From assembly GCA_013306675.1 (NCBI GenBank), contig JABLUY010000019.1:62001-126000 (forward strand): DNA of 64,000 nt, in the 5' to 3' direction. This DNA comes from Thraustochytrium sp. TN22. Its lineage: Eukaryota; Sar; Bigyra; Thraustochytrida; Thraustochytriidae. This document shows positions 28,859-39,117 of this stretch, piece by piece; the stretch's first letter is position 1; each line of letters begins with the position of its first letter. The position numbers and the translations under genes were made by a program. The notes below the pieces were generated by a model. It was not told the origin of the DNA. It ran no database searches and saw only the letters and a program-made list of their open reading frames with translations.

Positions 28859-29063
28859 TGGCCTCTGAGCTAGCTGGAGAGAGCCATTGGGCTCAAAGCT
28901 GGTTCGCTCAGCTTTGTCCGTCATGAACGTGGCCTGGGAACAGCCAATGGGCTCACTTCAAGCTGGCGGTTCTAGCATTGCACTTGGTCTTGATGGTAAT
29001 TGTGGCCTGGTCAGCCAATGGGCTGGAAGCTGGCGGTCTCAGCGTTGCGCTTGGACTTGATGG
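28859..29063. repeat. Three decayed tandem copies spanning the MYST gene 3' end
   Basis: Units beginning gtggcc and holding agccaatgggct and agctggcggt occur at 28859-28928 (most diverged), 28929-28996 and 29002-29063. The last copy covers the stop codon and final codons of the MYST acetyltransferase gene, so coding end and 3' flank share one repeat family. The flank 28715-28858 shows nothing else. Confidence 0.7.
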
Positions 29064-30516
29064 ACCACTTGTCGCGCTTTACGTCGACCTTGAGCGGCGC
29101 CCAGTGCAGTCGCTCCGGATCGACCGAAGCGTGCTTGCTCCTGTTGTACTTCTTGAGCTTCTCACGGATGATGCCCTCGTCTGCGCAAAGGAGGTAGCGG
29201 CCGTTGGCGAACTTGACGAGACCCAGGAACTTGAGCGCCAAGATGACGTCCTCGGTCTTGATGGAGGTCTGCTTTGTGATTTCAATGACCGAGATCGCGT
29301 CGCCGTCCATGGTGAGCAGCGCCTCCAGCACGGCCTGGCACCAGTAGGATCGGTACGAGAGCTGGCCCAGGTCGCTGAGGGGCTTCTCTGGGGAGCCCAC
29401 CTTCTCCTCCTTCTTGGAGAGCTCGTAGGAAAAGGAGATGAGAAACTTGCCGTAGCCCTTGCGCTGATACGCCGGCAGCGTGAGAATACAGGCCAGGTTG
29501 TAGCCCTGCTCAGAGTACTTCTCCTTGCTAAAGTAGCCAACCGGGTGGTAGCCCTTGTCGTCGAACTCGCAGAGCACGTAGAACAGGAAGGGATCCACGT
29601 CCCAGTGCAGCGTCTTATGGTCGAGAAAAAACTTGGCCAAGTAGCTCAGATTCTGCGAGTAGATCTTGGACTTGGCGCCGTCCACCTCGAACATGGAGAT
29701 CTTGTTCTCCTCGTCGCGGTAGATCTCGTCGCCAGGCGGATGGCGGATCTTGCACCGCCGGTAGTGACGCTCCAGCTCGCTCTTGTGCCGGTACATGTCG
29801 AGGGTGAACTCGCTGATGTAGAGCACGTCGACGGAGCCCTCGGGGAAGAACTCGCGCGGAATGGGCGAAAAGTACCAGGTCTCCATCATGTTGCGGCCGA
29901 GCTCGATGCGGTTCACGTTCTTGACCTTGGTGATCTCTTCGTGTTCGCGGATGCTCTCGGGGTCCATGCCATTGCTGCCACCGTACTCCTCCTCGACGAA
30001 CTCCACAACCTCCTGTCGGCGCGTGCGCCCGCTCGGGTCGTGGTCATGCGCCTCCTCGGCCGAGACCCAAGTGTCCATGCGCCGATTGAACTCGACGTAA
30101 TGCACATAGTACTTGACCGTGCCGTCCGAGTGCCGCTGCTTCTCCACCACCACGCACGGCCGGTACGTGCCGTCCTTGCGGTACGGGCAAAACACCGCCG
30201 CGCCGATCTTGTAGCTGCCATCCTCGTCGCGCAGGTCCTCCCAGTTGGTCTCCTCCTCGTCCTTGGCCTTGGTCTCGGCCTTGGTCTCGGCCTTGGCTTC
30301 TGCCTCCTTGGTCTCCGCCTCCGGCTTGGCCTCCGCCTCCGGCTTGGCCTCCGCCTCCTCGACGTCCTGCTCGGCCTTGGCCTCGAGCTCCTCGGCCGGG
30401 GGCTCGGCCGCCGCCTTGGCGTTCTTGGCGCGCGCCTTGCTCCCGCCCTTGCGCGCGCGCCTGGCGTCGCCGCCGCCGCCGCCGCCGCCGCGCCGCTTGC
30501 CCTTCTGGCCCGGCAT
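29011..30516 (-). CDS. KAT5: MYST-family histone acetyltransferase (Esa1/Tip60 type)
   Basis: A 501-residue protein: Gly/Arg N-terminus, Lys/Glu/Ala repeats (40-88), chromo-barrel (about 102-153, ending MDTWV), then the MYST catalytic domain (about 200-480). Key residues match yeast Esa1: Cys343 in NLACILTLP, Glu377 in GSPEKPL (34 residues later, as in Esa1), autoacetylated Lys301 in FLDHKTL, and the acetyl-CoA loop QRKGYGK (351-357). The C2HC zinc finger has lost its first two cysteines (LYISEFTLDMY), as in Esa1. The enzyme acetylates histone H4 and H2A as part of a NuA4-type complex. The start is the ATG of MPGQKGKRRG. It is divergent from taxilin across 316 bp. Confidence 0.95.
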   Translation of the reverse strand: MPGQKGKRRGGGGGGGDARRARKGGSKARAKNAKAAAEPPAEELEAKAEQDVEEAEAKPEAEAKPEAETKEAEAKAETKAETKAKDEEETNWEDLRDEDGSYKIGAAVFCPYRKDGTYRPCVVVEKQRHSDGTVKYYVHYVEFNRRMDTWVSAEEAHDHDPSGRTRRQEVVEFVEEEYGGSNGMDPESIREHEEITKVKNVNRIELGRNMMETWYFSPIPREFFPEGSVDVLYISEFTLDMYRHKSELERHYRRCKIRHPPGDEIYRDEENKISMFEVDGAKSKIYSQNLSYLAKFFLDHKTLHWDVDPFLFYVLCEFDDKGYHPVGYFSKEKYSEQGYNLACILTLPAYQRKGYGKFLISFSYELSKKEEKVGSPEKPLSDLGQLSYRSYWCQAVLEALLTMDGDAISVIEITKQTSIKTEDVILALKFLGLVKFANGRYLLCADEGIIREKLKKYNRSKHASVDPERLHWAPLKVDVKRDKWSIKSKRNAETASFQPIG

Positions 30517-30832
30517 CCTGCGGCGCGGCGCGAGCGCGGCGCGGCGCGAGCGCGGCGCGGCGCTGCCTCGATGCGGGTCTGCGCGACGGCGGCGAACTCG
30601 CCGGCCTCAACCTCCACCTCGCCCCGGGCCTTGACCTCCAGGTCGTTGGCGCCGCCAAGACGCAGCCCGGCTCCGGCAAGCAAAACACGAACGGCGTGGC
30701 GCGGCGCGGCGCGGCGTGGCGTGGCGCGCGAGACCGGCGTGCGCGGCCTGGCTCGGGACGCCGGCGCTCGAGTCGCACGCCGGCGCTGCGCTCAAGTCGC
30801 AGCCCCTCGCTTCCACGCGCGAGCGCGAGACC
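30517..30832. promoter_or_regulatory. Bidirectional promoter between MYST gene and taxilin
   Basis: The 316 bp hold gcgcggcgcg and ggcgtggcg runs (30520-30570, 30693-30730). No TATA-like element is seen. Confidence 0.4.
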
Positions 30833-32017
30833 ATGGAAGCCGCCTCCAACGTCGCCAACGTCGCCGTGGAGGACGACGACGTGGTCACAGACGTGGAGGA
30901 GACGCACACGGACGTGGAAGAGACCGAGGACGAGGCCGAGGCCGAGACCACGGTGGCAGCTGACGCCGAGGAGGCAGCTGACGCCGAGGAGAGCGCCAAC
31001 GCCAAGGAGAGCGCCGATCCGAAGGAGGACACCGATGCGAAGCCGCCCGCGAACCTGCCGCAGGGCAAGAAGAAGACGCCCGCGCAGTACACGCTGACGC
31101 CGGCGCAGCAGCAAGAGCTGCGGGCGCTGGCCGATGACAAGGCAGTGCCCGTGGAAAAAAGGCTCAAGAGCCTGCGCGACCGGTACGTGGACACCCTCCG
31201 GCTCCAGAACGGCCTGGAGGCCTACGTGAAGCTGCTGGAGACGCGGCTCGAGGCGCGCGACGCCGAGGTGACCAAGGCAACGCAGGTGCGGACCCGGCTC
31301 GAGGCGCTTTGCCGCGAACTGCAGGCGCAAAACAAGAAGATCCTGGCCGAGGGCAAGCTACACGCCGCGCAGCAGGAGGAATTGCGGCTCGAGTCGAACG
31401 CCGACTTCAAAACGGCGCTGGACGACCTGAGCAGCAAGATTGAGTCCAGCAGCGAGCTGGAGAAGGTGAACCGGCAGATGGGCAAGGCGCTCGAGGATGC
31501 CGCCGCGCGGCTGACCCTCATCGAGGAGCACCACGCCAAACAGCTAGAGGCCAAAGACATCGAGCTTCAGCTGAACGCGGCCAGGTACGAGCAAGAGCGC
31601 CAGACCACACTGGCCAAGCTGAAAGAGCTTGAGCTCCGCGCACAGCTCGAGGACAGGCTGCTACTGGAGAACAAGGCGCTCAAGGAATCCCTCGGGTCCT
31701 ACAAGACCATGTTCGACAGACTCCAGGGGACCATGTCGGAGACCGACACGGCGCTCAAGTCGATGCGTCAGGAGACCAAGGCTCTCCTGCAGAACAAGCT
31801 CAAACTTACTGAAGAGAACCGCCAGCTGCGTGAGCGCCACGCCTCCCTCCAGGACACCCACCGCGACGAGACCAAGAAGCTGCGTGCGCAGGCTTCCAAG
31901 CAGGAGACGCAGCTCGATAAGCTCAAGGCGCTCTGTCGCACACTCAAGGATCAGCTCGACGCTGCGCGGGGCAGTGACCAGAACGCCGAGGCGAATGCCG
32001 AGTCCGCTACCGCTTGA
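30833..32017 (+). CDS. TXLN: Taxilin-family coiled-coil protein
   Basis: A 394-residue protein. The N-terminal 80 residues are acidic with DAEE/NAKE repeats; about 95-385 is the taxilin coiled coil. The block LEALCRELQAQNKKI (about residue 155) followed by EELRLESNADFKTALDDL, and later LLLENKALKESLGSYKTMFDRLQ, are the characteristic taxilin segments. Taxilins bind free syntaxins and are linked to vesicle traffic and microtubule or centrosome behaviour. The start is ATG 30833 (ccATGgaa, reasonable context); the upstream frame contains promoter sequence. Confidence 0.88.
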   Translation: MEAASNVANVAVEDDDVVTDVEETHTDVEETEDEAEAETTVAADAEEAADAEESANAKESADPKEDTDAKPPANLPQGKKKTPAQYTLTPAQQQELRALADDKAVPVEKRLKSLRDRYVDTLRLQNGLEAYVKLLETRLEARDAEVTKATQVRTRLEALCRELQAQNKKILAEGKLHAAQQEELRLESNADFKTALDDLSSKIESSSELEKVNRQMGKALEDAAARLTLIEEHHAKQLEAKDIELQLNAARYEQERQTTLAKLKELELRAQLEDRLLLENKALKESLGSYKTMFDRLQGTMSETDTALKSMRQETKALLQNKLKLTEENRQLRERHASLQDTHRDETKKLRAQASKQETQLDKLKALCRTLKDQLDAARGSDQNAEANAESATA

Positions 32018-32481
32018 AGCGCGAAGCGAGAACTCGAAGAGAAGCGCAAAGCAAAGCACAGTGAGTGGTCAAGCAAGGAGAATGGTCAAGCAAGGAGAGT
32101 GCTTAAAAATGCAAGGAGAGTGCTTGAAAGCAAGGAGAGTGGCCAAGCAAGCTCAAGAACTTGAACACTCAAGATGCGTTGCGTTGCACTTGTGTTGTTG
32201 CAAAATTTCCTCAAAGGAACTCTGAGAAACGGACACGCCGTGATCGTTCCACGCGAGACAAACGGCGACGCATCAAGAGGTGGCATCAGCTGCGGCATCG
32301 GGTGGCGCGCGAAGCTCATCGTCACTCCAGGCGAGAAGCAAGCACAAGAGCTTGAAAATGCCATGCACTGCATTCATTGCAAAAATTTTGTTTTTTTCTG
32401 ATGATGCGGAGAGTCTCCGTGAAACGGGCACGCCGTGATCGTTCCACACAAGGCAAGGCGCGCGCCGGAACATGGCATCGG
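32018..32481. other. Convergent intergenic region between taxilin and LSM8 with several repeats
   Basis: At 32055-32150 the unit caaggagagtg(cttgaaag) recurs four times. A segment of about 60-75 bp (gaaacggrcacgccgtgatc start) is present at 32225-32300 and again at 32421-32480, the second copy touching the LSM8 stop codon. No gene is seen. Confidence 0.6.
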
Positions 32482-32772
32482 CTAGTGCACGATGGGTTTG
32501 ATCGGGGCCGCCCGCACCGACCCCAGGTCGAGCGCGCTATCAGCGTCTTTGTCGAGCGGGCCGATCACCGCGACGTTGTCGCCGCGGAGAATGAGCAGAC
32601 CGTACGGCACCGTCTCGCATGCTTCATCCTCTGCGTAGACGCGCTCCGCGCAGTCTTCGAGGATGAGGTTGGTGCGCACGTCCAGGCCGCGCAGCTTGCC
32701 CACATAGTGACGTCCGTCGTTGGCCACGATGGACACCACCTCGCCCACGAGCTCCTTCAGGTACGCGGCCAT
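32482..32772 (-). CDS. LSM8: U6 snRNA-associated Sm-like protein LSM8
   Basis: A 96-residue protein, the same length as human LSM8. Sm1 motif: VVSIVANDGRHYVGKLRGLDVRTNLIL. Sm2 motif: GLLILRGDNVAVIGPLD. The stretch DSALDLGSVRAAPI matches the LSM8-specific C-terminus (DSALDLGNIRAEPL in human). LSM2-8 caps the 3' end of U6 snRNA in nuclear splicing. The start is the ATG of MAAYLKELVGE. It lies only 4 bp downstream of the stop codon of the tail-anchored microprotein gene on the same strand, which leaves no room for a separate promoter outside that gene. Confidence 0.96.
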   Translation of the reverse strand: MAAYLKELVGEVVSIVANDGRHYVGKLRGLDVRTNLILEDCAERVYAEDEACETVPYGLLILRGDNVAVIGPLDKDADSALDLGSVRAAPIKPIVH

Positions 32773-32776
32773 CTCG

Positions 32777-33138
32777 CTACGCCTCTGCGTTCGCCAGCCA
32801 CGACAGCACCGCGGCTGCCACCACCACGAGCACGAGCTGCCAGCGCTGCGCCGGCCCTGCCTCGGGCCCAAGCAGCGAGCTGTCCCGCTCCTCGACGGTC
32901 ACCACCTTTTTGGTCCTGGACGACGTCCACTGCGCGTTCTCGCCGTCAGTCTCCTCCTCCTCCTCCTCCTCCTCCTCCTCCTCCGCTGCCGGCCAGCGCG
33001 CAGCACCTGCGCGACGCTCAGCGCCAGCAGCTCCAGCTCCAGCTCCCGCTTCGCCCTCGCCCCCGCGGGTCCCGGCCCGCGCCAGCTCCCGCGGCTCCGG
33101 CCGCGTCAACGTACGCCGCGAGGGTACTCCACGGACAT
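32777..33138 (-). CDS. Predicted two-exon tail-anchored microprotein
   Basis: Proposed exon 1 is 33138-33115 (ATG, MSVEYPRG) and exon 2 is 32929-32777, giving 58 residues. The intron (33114-32930, 185 nt) begins GTACGT and ends GCGCAG, with GAGACTGACG 20 nt before the acceptor; phase is preserved. The exon-2 frame has no ATG of its own, so an intron or a non-ATG start is required. The product is basic then acidic (SSRTKKVVTVEERDSSLLG) with a C-terminal hydrophobic helix (LVLVVVAAAVLSWLANA), as in tail-anchored ER or mitochondrial proteins. No family is recognised. Support is codon bias, phase and similarity to the other intron in this window. It is 4 bp upstream of LSM8. Confidence 0.5.
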
Positions 33139-33985
33139 CCCCGCCGCCGCGCGCCGCCGCCCGCGCCGCCGCGGGCCGCGCTCGCTCGCTCGCGCTCTGC
33201 GCCGTCGTTGCCTCGCCGCCGCGCGGTCCCGTTCCCCGGTACCTCCCAGTCCCCCTCCCCGGTACCTCCCAGTCCCCCTCCCCGGTACCGCCGGTGGGGG
33301 GTTAGCTGCGCACGTGCGCGGCGCGCTCGACACCGCCCAAGCAGCGGCGTGCACGTCGCGTCGCGCTCAGACTCGCATCGCGCCCCCCGCAGCGCCTTGT
33401 GCGGCGCTTTCCGCCTCGCCTCCCTCGCTCCCGCCCGCCGGCCGCGCCCCGGCCCACCGCGCCGCGCCGCGCCGCGCCGCGCCGCGCCGCGCCGCGCCGC
33501 GCGCGCCGCGCCGCCGCGCCGGCCGCCGCGCGCCCGGCGCGCCCGCGCCGCGCGGCCGCGCGCAGCCGCCGGCGAGCCGGCACGTGCGGAGCGGGAGCTG
33601 CATAGCTAGTACAGAGGGAGAGAGGCACGCGCGGCGCATTCCTCCCAATCCCTCGCTCCCGCCGGCGGCAAACGCGGAGCCCGCGGCGCGCGGGCGGCGC
33701 GCTCGGCGGCGGCGGCGGCGGCGGCGCGCGGCGGCCCGCCGGCGCGCTCGCGCTCGCTGGCGGCGGCGCTGGCGGCGGCGCCGGCCGCGGCGCTCGCTCG
33801 CGCCCGCGGCGGCGGCGGCGGGGTCAAGGACCAGCGCGCGGAGGGCGGGCTGGCGGGCCTCGCGACGCGCGGGCGGGCGAGCGAGCGAGCGCGAGCGCGA
33901 GGAGAGGCGCGGCGCGGCGCGGCGAGGCGAGGCGAGGCGAGGGGGCGCTGCGCGCGTAGAACGCAGCGCAGGCGCGCCGGGCGGG
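33139..33985. promoter_or_regulatory. GC-rich region upstream of the AGC kinase gene
   Basis: A 23-bp unit (ggtacctcccagtccccctc) is repeated three times at 33238-33289. The pentamer gccgc is repeated at about 33458-33505. A ggcggcggcgg run lies at 33700-33745, and ggcgaggcga repeats at 33915-33940. The long open frame through this region lacks any conserved feature and is judged non-coding. Confidence 0.45.
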
Positions 33986-34468
33986 ATGGGGTCGTCGTTC
34001 TCGACGGCGGAGTCGGCGGAGGCGTACGCGGAGCTGCAGGAGGCGTGGGAGAAGCGGCTGGCGCAGGGCCTGCAGCTGAGCTCGGGCCTCGGCACCCAGG
34101 GAGACCTGTCGGACCTGAGCGACGCGGATGAGCGCGCGCTCCGCAGACTCATGGCCGTGCCGGTGCAGGAGGCGCGGAAGAAGTTCGAGGGCGCGCTGAG
34201 TCAGTCGCGGCTGTTCAGCGGGGCGCATGAGCTCCTGGTGGACGAGCTGTTCCAGGAGGCCGCGCCGGTGTTCGTGAAGCAGGGCGAGCGCATCCTGGAG
34301 AAGGGCGCGATTGGGCAGGTCATGTTCGTGGTCATCCGCGGGGCGGTGCGCGCAGTCAAGCACGAAGGAACGCGCGTCCGCAAGAAGCGCCGCCAGCGGG
34401 CCGACGAGGACACCGAGGTGGCCGTGCTCACCCAGTTCCAAAGCATGATCAATCTCGCCGCGGATGAT

Positions 34469-34506
<38 letters not shown>

Positions 34507-37500
34507 CATGGAGGACAGCGTCTTCGATCGGCAGCGACCGCAGTGGGCGGATGACGAGGCGGAGGAGGACGAGGGCGATGACAGGAACGAGGAGGATGGC
34601 AGGAACGCGACGGCGCGACGTCAGAAGCACCCACCCCGGGGAGGGAGCCGTAGGAAACAGAAAAAGGCCTCCAGGGTCGGGGGGTCCGCCGCGCGCGAGG
34701 TCTCTGGTGCCGAGAGCGACGACGAGGATGCCGCCGACACGACGGACGAGCCCGCCGACACGGACGGCGACGTGCGCGTGGTCAGCGGCGCGGAGGACCT
34801 AGACAGCATGGAGGCCGCTGGCGCGCGCAGGCGGCGGCGCACACGCGGTGCGCGTGACGACGCGGGCGCGGAAGGGGCAGGCGCCTTCCCCGGTGAGGAC
34901 TTTTGGTACAGTGGCGGCGGCCGCGGCTCCCGCGGCGCCCTGGGCGCGGCACGCGAGCCCGAAGAGCCCCCCACCGACGACCGGTCCACCAAGCGCAGGA
35001 CGCTCCTGCGGACCATGCTGAGTAGCTTCGGACGGACGGCGCCGTCGTCCGAGGCGTCGACGCTGGAGCGGACCCGGTCTCAGGGCGGGAGCTCGCGCGG
35101 CACGTCCTCGCGCAACCCGTCCTCGCGCGCGCTGACGCGCGACACGGACGAGGGCACGCAGCGGCGGGCCGTTGCGACGTTGTCGACCATGGGGTCCGCC
35201 ATCACGCGCTTCGAGAGCGCCACCTCGGAGCAGTTCGAGGCGCTCAGGGCGGTGGGCACCAAGCGAGACGTCTTGGAGGCCATCGAGACCGTTGAGGACA
35301 AGGAGTACATGCGGTCGTCCTCCGTTATGGGTAGCATGATGATGGGCGGCACGCTTCCGCGCAAGACGCTCACGCCCGGCCATGCGTTCGGCACGCACTG
35401 CGTGCTGCTCAACACGCCGCACTCTTGGACGGTGTCGGCCCGCAAGGACACGCTGATGCTGGCCATCCATCGCGTGCAGTTCCAGGAGATTGCGCTGCGC
35501 GTGGCGCAGCGAAACCGTCTGCGCCAGAGCGCCAAGCACCGCCTGCACTGGCTGGAGCGCTTCCCGTTTCTGTCGGAGCTCTCGCACGGAAACCTCAAAC
35601 AGCTCGCGGAGTCCGTCGACTCGCGCTCTTTCGCGCCAGGCGCCGTTGTCTGTGACATCGGTGAGCCCCTGGACGGCATGTACGTGGTGCTGACGGGCTC
35701 GCTTGCTCTGCGCCGCCCGGACGGCGAGGAGGTGCGCTGGTTTCATCCTGGAGACGCCGTGGGCCGCGGTATCTTCATGCTGGCCTCCGACAAGCTCATG
35801 GCGCGCTGCAGGAGCTGCACGCTGGCCAACGGCCTGGAAATTGCCGTCTCGGGCGAGGATCACGTCGAGTGTCTCTTCCTCGGCTGGCAGGACCTAGTGC
35901 GCCGCAGCTCGCACCTGCCGCCCACGCCCACGCCGCAGGTCTCCATGGACCGCGGCACCACCATCAACGACTCCGACTTTGACACCACCGTGCGCGAGGA
36001 CGCGGGCCCGGAGCGCTCACTCCTAGAGATCAGTTCGGAGGTGAGCGCCAACATCGCGCGCGACGCCTTCCAGTCCTGCGCCCTCTTTGCACTGCTGGAC
36101 ATGGACGAGATCAGCGCTCTGGCTGACCAGTTCGAGCTCTGCGTGACGCGCGACGGCGAGGAGCTCGTGACGGAGGGCGATGACTTCACGGTCAAGGACG
36201 GCGCCGTGCACGTGATTCTGCACGGTGTCGTGGAGCTCTCCGGCCCGGTCGCGCCCACGGTGGACGCCAGCGCCCTCATGGGCCTTTCGGACGGCGACGG
36301 TGGTTTGGGCGGCCGCGGCAGCCTTGGCGGCCATGCCAGTCTGGGCGGCCGTGGCAGCCGCGCGGCCAGCCGCTGGTCTGCGCACCCGGGCTTGGAGCGT
36401 GGCCTCAGCCAGCAGAGCCTGGCGCTCGAATCCATGGAGCCATCGGCGCTGACGCCGCCCGTTCCGCTGGGCCGCGAGATGGAGTCCGTGCTGCTCCTGG
36501 ACGGCGACACCTTTGGTGAGGAGTTCCTCGAGCTCCCTGACGGGGAGGGCAAACACCTGGCGTCCTGTACCGCGCGCGGCTCCGTAGTGTGTGCGCGCAT
36601 CTCACACGCCCTCCTGGAGCGCGTCGGCGTGCTCGACAAGGTACGCCGCGTGTACATGGGCGCCTACGACACCTCACAGTCGGCCTCGGAGAGGTCCCAC
36701 AGGCGCGCGTCCTCGGCCTCGGGCGGGAACAAGCGCCACCTCTGGCGCCGCCTTGCGGCCTTTTCCCTGGCCGAAACCTTCTCCATGAGCGACAATTTCT
36801 TGCTCCTGCACGAGCTGCTCGAATTCGAGCCGGCGGAGGACGGCAAGCTCAAGCCGCGCCGCAACTCGCTCATGCGCACCATCCGCCGCGACAACCTCAG
36901 GATCGTGTCCAAGCTGCACGAGACGCGAAGCACTACCGTGTACCTGGCGATGCACTCGCCCACGATCCAGCTCTGCGTAGTCAAGCGCACCAACGTGGAG
37001 CAAGCCAACTCGGACGGGATGGGTCGCTTCGCGCTCACCGAGCAGACCGTCCTCTCGCAGACCGAGAGCCCCTTCATCGTGAAGCTGCTCAGCGCCTGGA
37101 CCGAGGGCCGCAACACGCTCGTGGCGCTCGAGCCCATGCTGGCCGGCTCCCTGGAGAACCAGCTGCAACTCTTGACGAGCTCTCGCCGCGGCCAGCTGGG
37201 CGGCTTCTCCTTCGACTTTTGCCGCTTCATGGCGGCCGGCGTGCTCCTGGGCCTCAAGCACCTCTACGAGCTGCGCATCGTGCACCGAGACATCAAGCCT
37301 GTCAACATTCTCGTGGACCACCATGGCTACCCGAAGCTCGCGGATTTTGGTGTCAGCAAAGCGCTGCAGCACCGTTCCTCGCGCACGAGCACGCTAGTCG
37401 GCTCGCCGCGCTTCATGGCGCCCGAGCAGGCTGCCCTGGCGGGAGGCAACAGCAGCGGCTACGGCCTCGGCGTCGACTGGTGGGCCTTGGGCTGTGTTTT

Positions 37501-38827
37501 GTACAGGATGGCCACCAACGAGGACTGCTTCGCCACGCCGCTCATGCGGGAGCGCGCGCGCGCCGGCGACCGCGAGCGCAGCGCCATGGCCTATGAGTCA
37601 CACGAGGGCTTCGACGCCATCCTTAGCGCCATTCTCGTCTACGGCGAGCGCCACCGCTACGTGCGCAAGCGCGAGGACCCGGCCGTTTCGCTCGCGAAGC
37701 GTCGCAACGACCGCTGTCTCTCTCACTTTTGCGACAGCGAGCTGCGCAAGCTGCCGGAGACCGCGGCCAAGCAGTGGCTCGTCTACGGCAACTTCATCGC
37801 CGCTCTCCTGCACCCGGAAGCCGGCCTGCGCCTGGGCGCCAACCACTGGGGCCCGCGCAGCGCGCAGTACCACCCGCTCTTTCTGGCCATTCCCGAGCTC
37901 GGCCTCGAGGCCTTCGACTTTGACGCCATGTTCTCTCACCACGTGCGCTCCCCGCTGCAACCGAGCCGTGAGGACCTGATTGTCGACATGAACCAGCTTC
38001 GCCGCCTGCACCGTCAGCTCCGCCAGGAGAAGGCGCGCAACAAGGACCGCCCCATGTCGATGCAGATCATCATGGAGGAGGCCGAGGTGGACGACGGCCG
38101 CCGTGTCGTGGCCCGCGAGGCGCGCCTGCTCGCCATGCATGAGGGCGGCGCCCTCTTCGGCCGCGGCCGGCACCAGACCGGGGTTGCGCTCTCCTCTCGC
38201 TCACTGGTCGAGGCCGGCGTGGGCTCGGAGGACGAGGCAGACGACGCCGAGGACAATCCGGACGTGGACGGCGACGCGGACTTTTTGGGCCTCGTTGCCG
38301 AGGGCGAGGAGGGGGCGAGCCGCGTTCTCGCGCGCAGTGGCGGCGGCGGCGGCGCCCGGCGGCGCCCGCCGCTGCGGACCTCGGCCAGCCCGGCCGCCGG
38401 CATGAGCCTGCTCCAGGCGACCCAGCGCATGCAAAGCTACTCGGTGGCCTCCATGCAGACCGTTTCGTCCGAGATCGAGGAGCGTGAGCAGGAGGAGGCG
38501 CTCGCCAAGGCGGGTCACATCCCGACCATCGAGGAGGGCGTACGTCAGGCACTGGAGGTCGACAGCAACAACATCACCGGCTCCTTGTTGCGTCGCAAGC
38601 GCCTGCTGCGGGAGCAGACCATGCTGGCGAATCGCCGCCGCGCCAAGATCCTAGAGCTCAAACGTCGCACGCAGGTTGCCGGTTCCATCGCCGCTGAGAT
38701 CCTCTATCGCGCGGTCTCTGTGGAGGAGCGCCACCAAGACGTCGTGTCGCATGCGGCCCGCGAAGCAAACTCAGTCGTGGAGGCTGAGGATGTGGTCGGC
38801 GAGAGGGGCAGCCTTTCCTACGTGTAG
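33986..38827 (+). CDS. Giant PKG-like AGC kinase with degenerate cyclic-nucleotide-binding domains
   Basis: A 1613-residue protein. The N-terminus MGSSFST fits the N-myristoylation consensus. Cyclic-nucleotide-binding (CNB)-like folds lie near residues 77-130, 460-635 and 690-880, split by acidic, disordered inserts (a poly-Asp run at about 160-175). The AGC-type kinase domain spans about 968-1345: Lys1000 (VVKRTN), HRDIKPVN with Asp1102, Asp1120 of DFG, MAPEQ, and an AGC tail-proximal RLG...HPLF block. The order resembles cGMP-dependent kinases (PKG). The phosphate-binding cassettes lack the FGE...R pattern (FGTHCVLLNTPHSW; FGEEFLELPDG without Arg), so cyclic nucleotide binding is doubtful. 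A SHRRASSAS site before the kinase may be a phosphorylation switch. The start is ATG 33986. Confidence 0.85.
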
Positions 38828-38940
38828 TTTCTCTTTGGGCTACTGCTACTCCTTCTCCTTCTTTTTCGAGATCCTTTTCTCTCTCTCACTCTCTCACTCT
38901 CTCTCTCCCTCTCCCTCTCCCTCTCCCTCTCCCTCTCCCT

Positions 38941-38985
<45 letters not shown>

Positions 38986-39117
38986 CCTCTTTTCCAGGGC
39001 AAGCACCCAACCCCCGCGCACCGTGCGCGCTCTCGCCAAGCCGGCCGAACAACCCAACAGCTCGCTTGCTCTTTTGTGTGTTTCGTATGATGACGATGAT
39101 GATAAGATGTTACTGTT
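38828..39117. repeat. CT-rich microsatellite between convergent genes
   Basis: An almost pure pyrimidine tract runs from about 38866 to 38995: (ctccct)n followed by (ct)n. It sits between the ends of the AGC kinase and PX-kinase genes and may mark or assist termination. No gene is seen. Confidence 0.8.

Noticed and set aside
28859-29063. Possible transposon footprint because of repeated flanks
   Set aside because: No terminal inverted repeats, no target-site duplication and no coding remnant; tandem duplication explains it better.
32720-33985. Upstream extension of the AGC kinase frame by 422 residues
   Set aside because: It overlaps LSM8 promoter sequence and pentamer repeats and has no conserved feature; ATG 33986 gives a myristoylation-type start.
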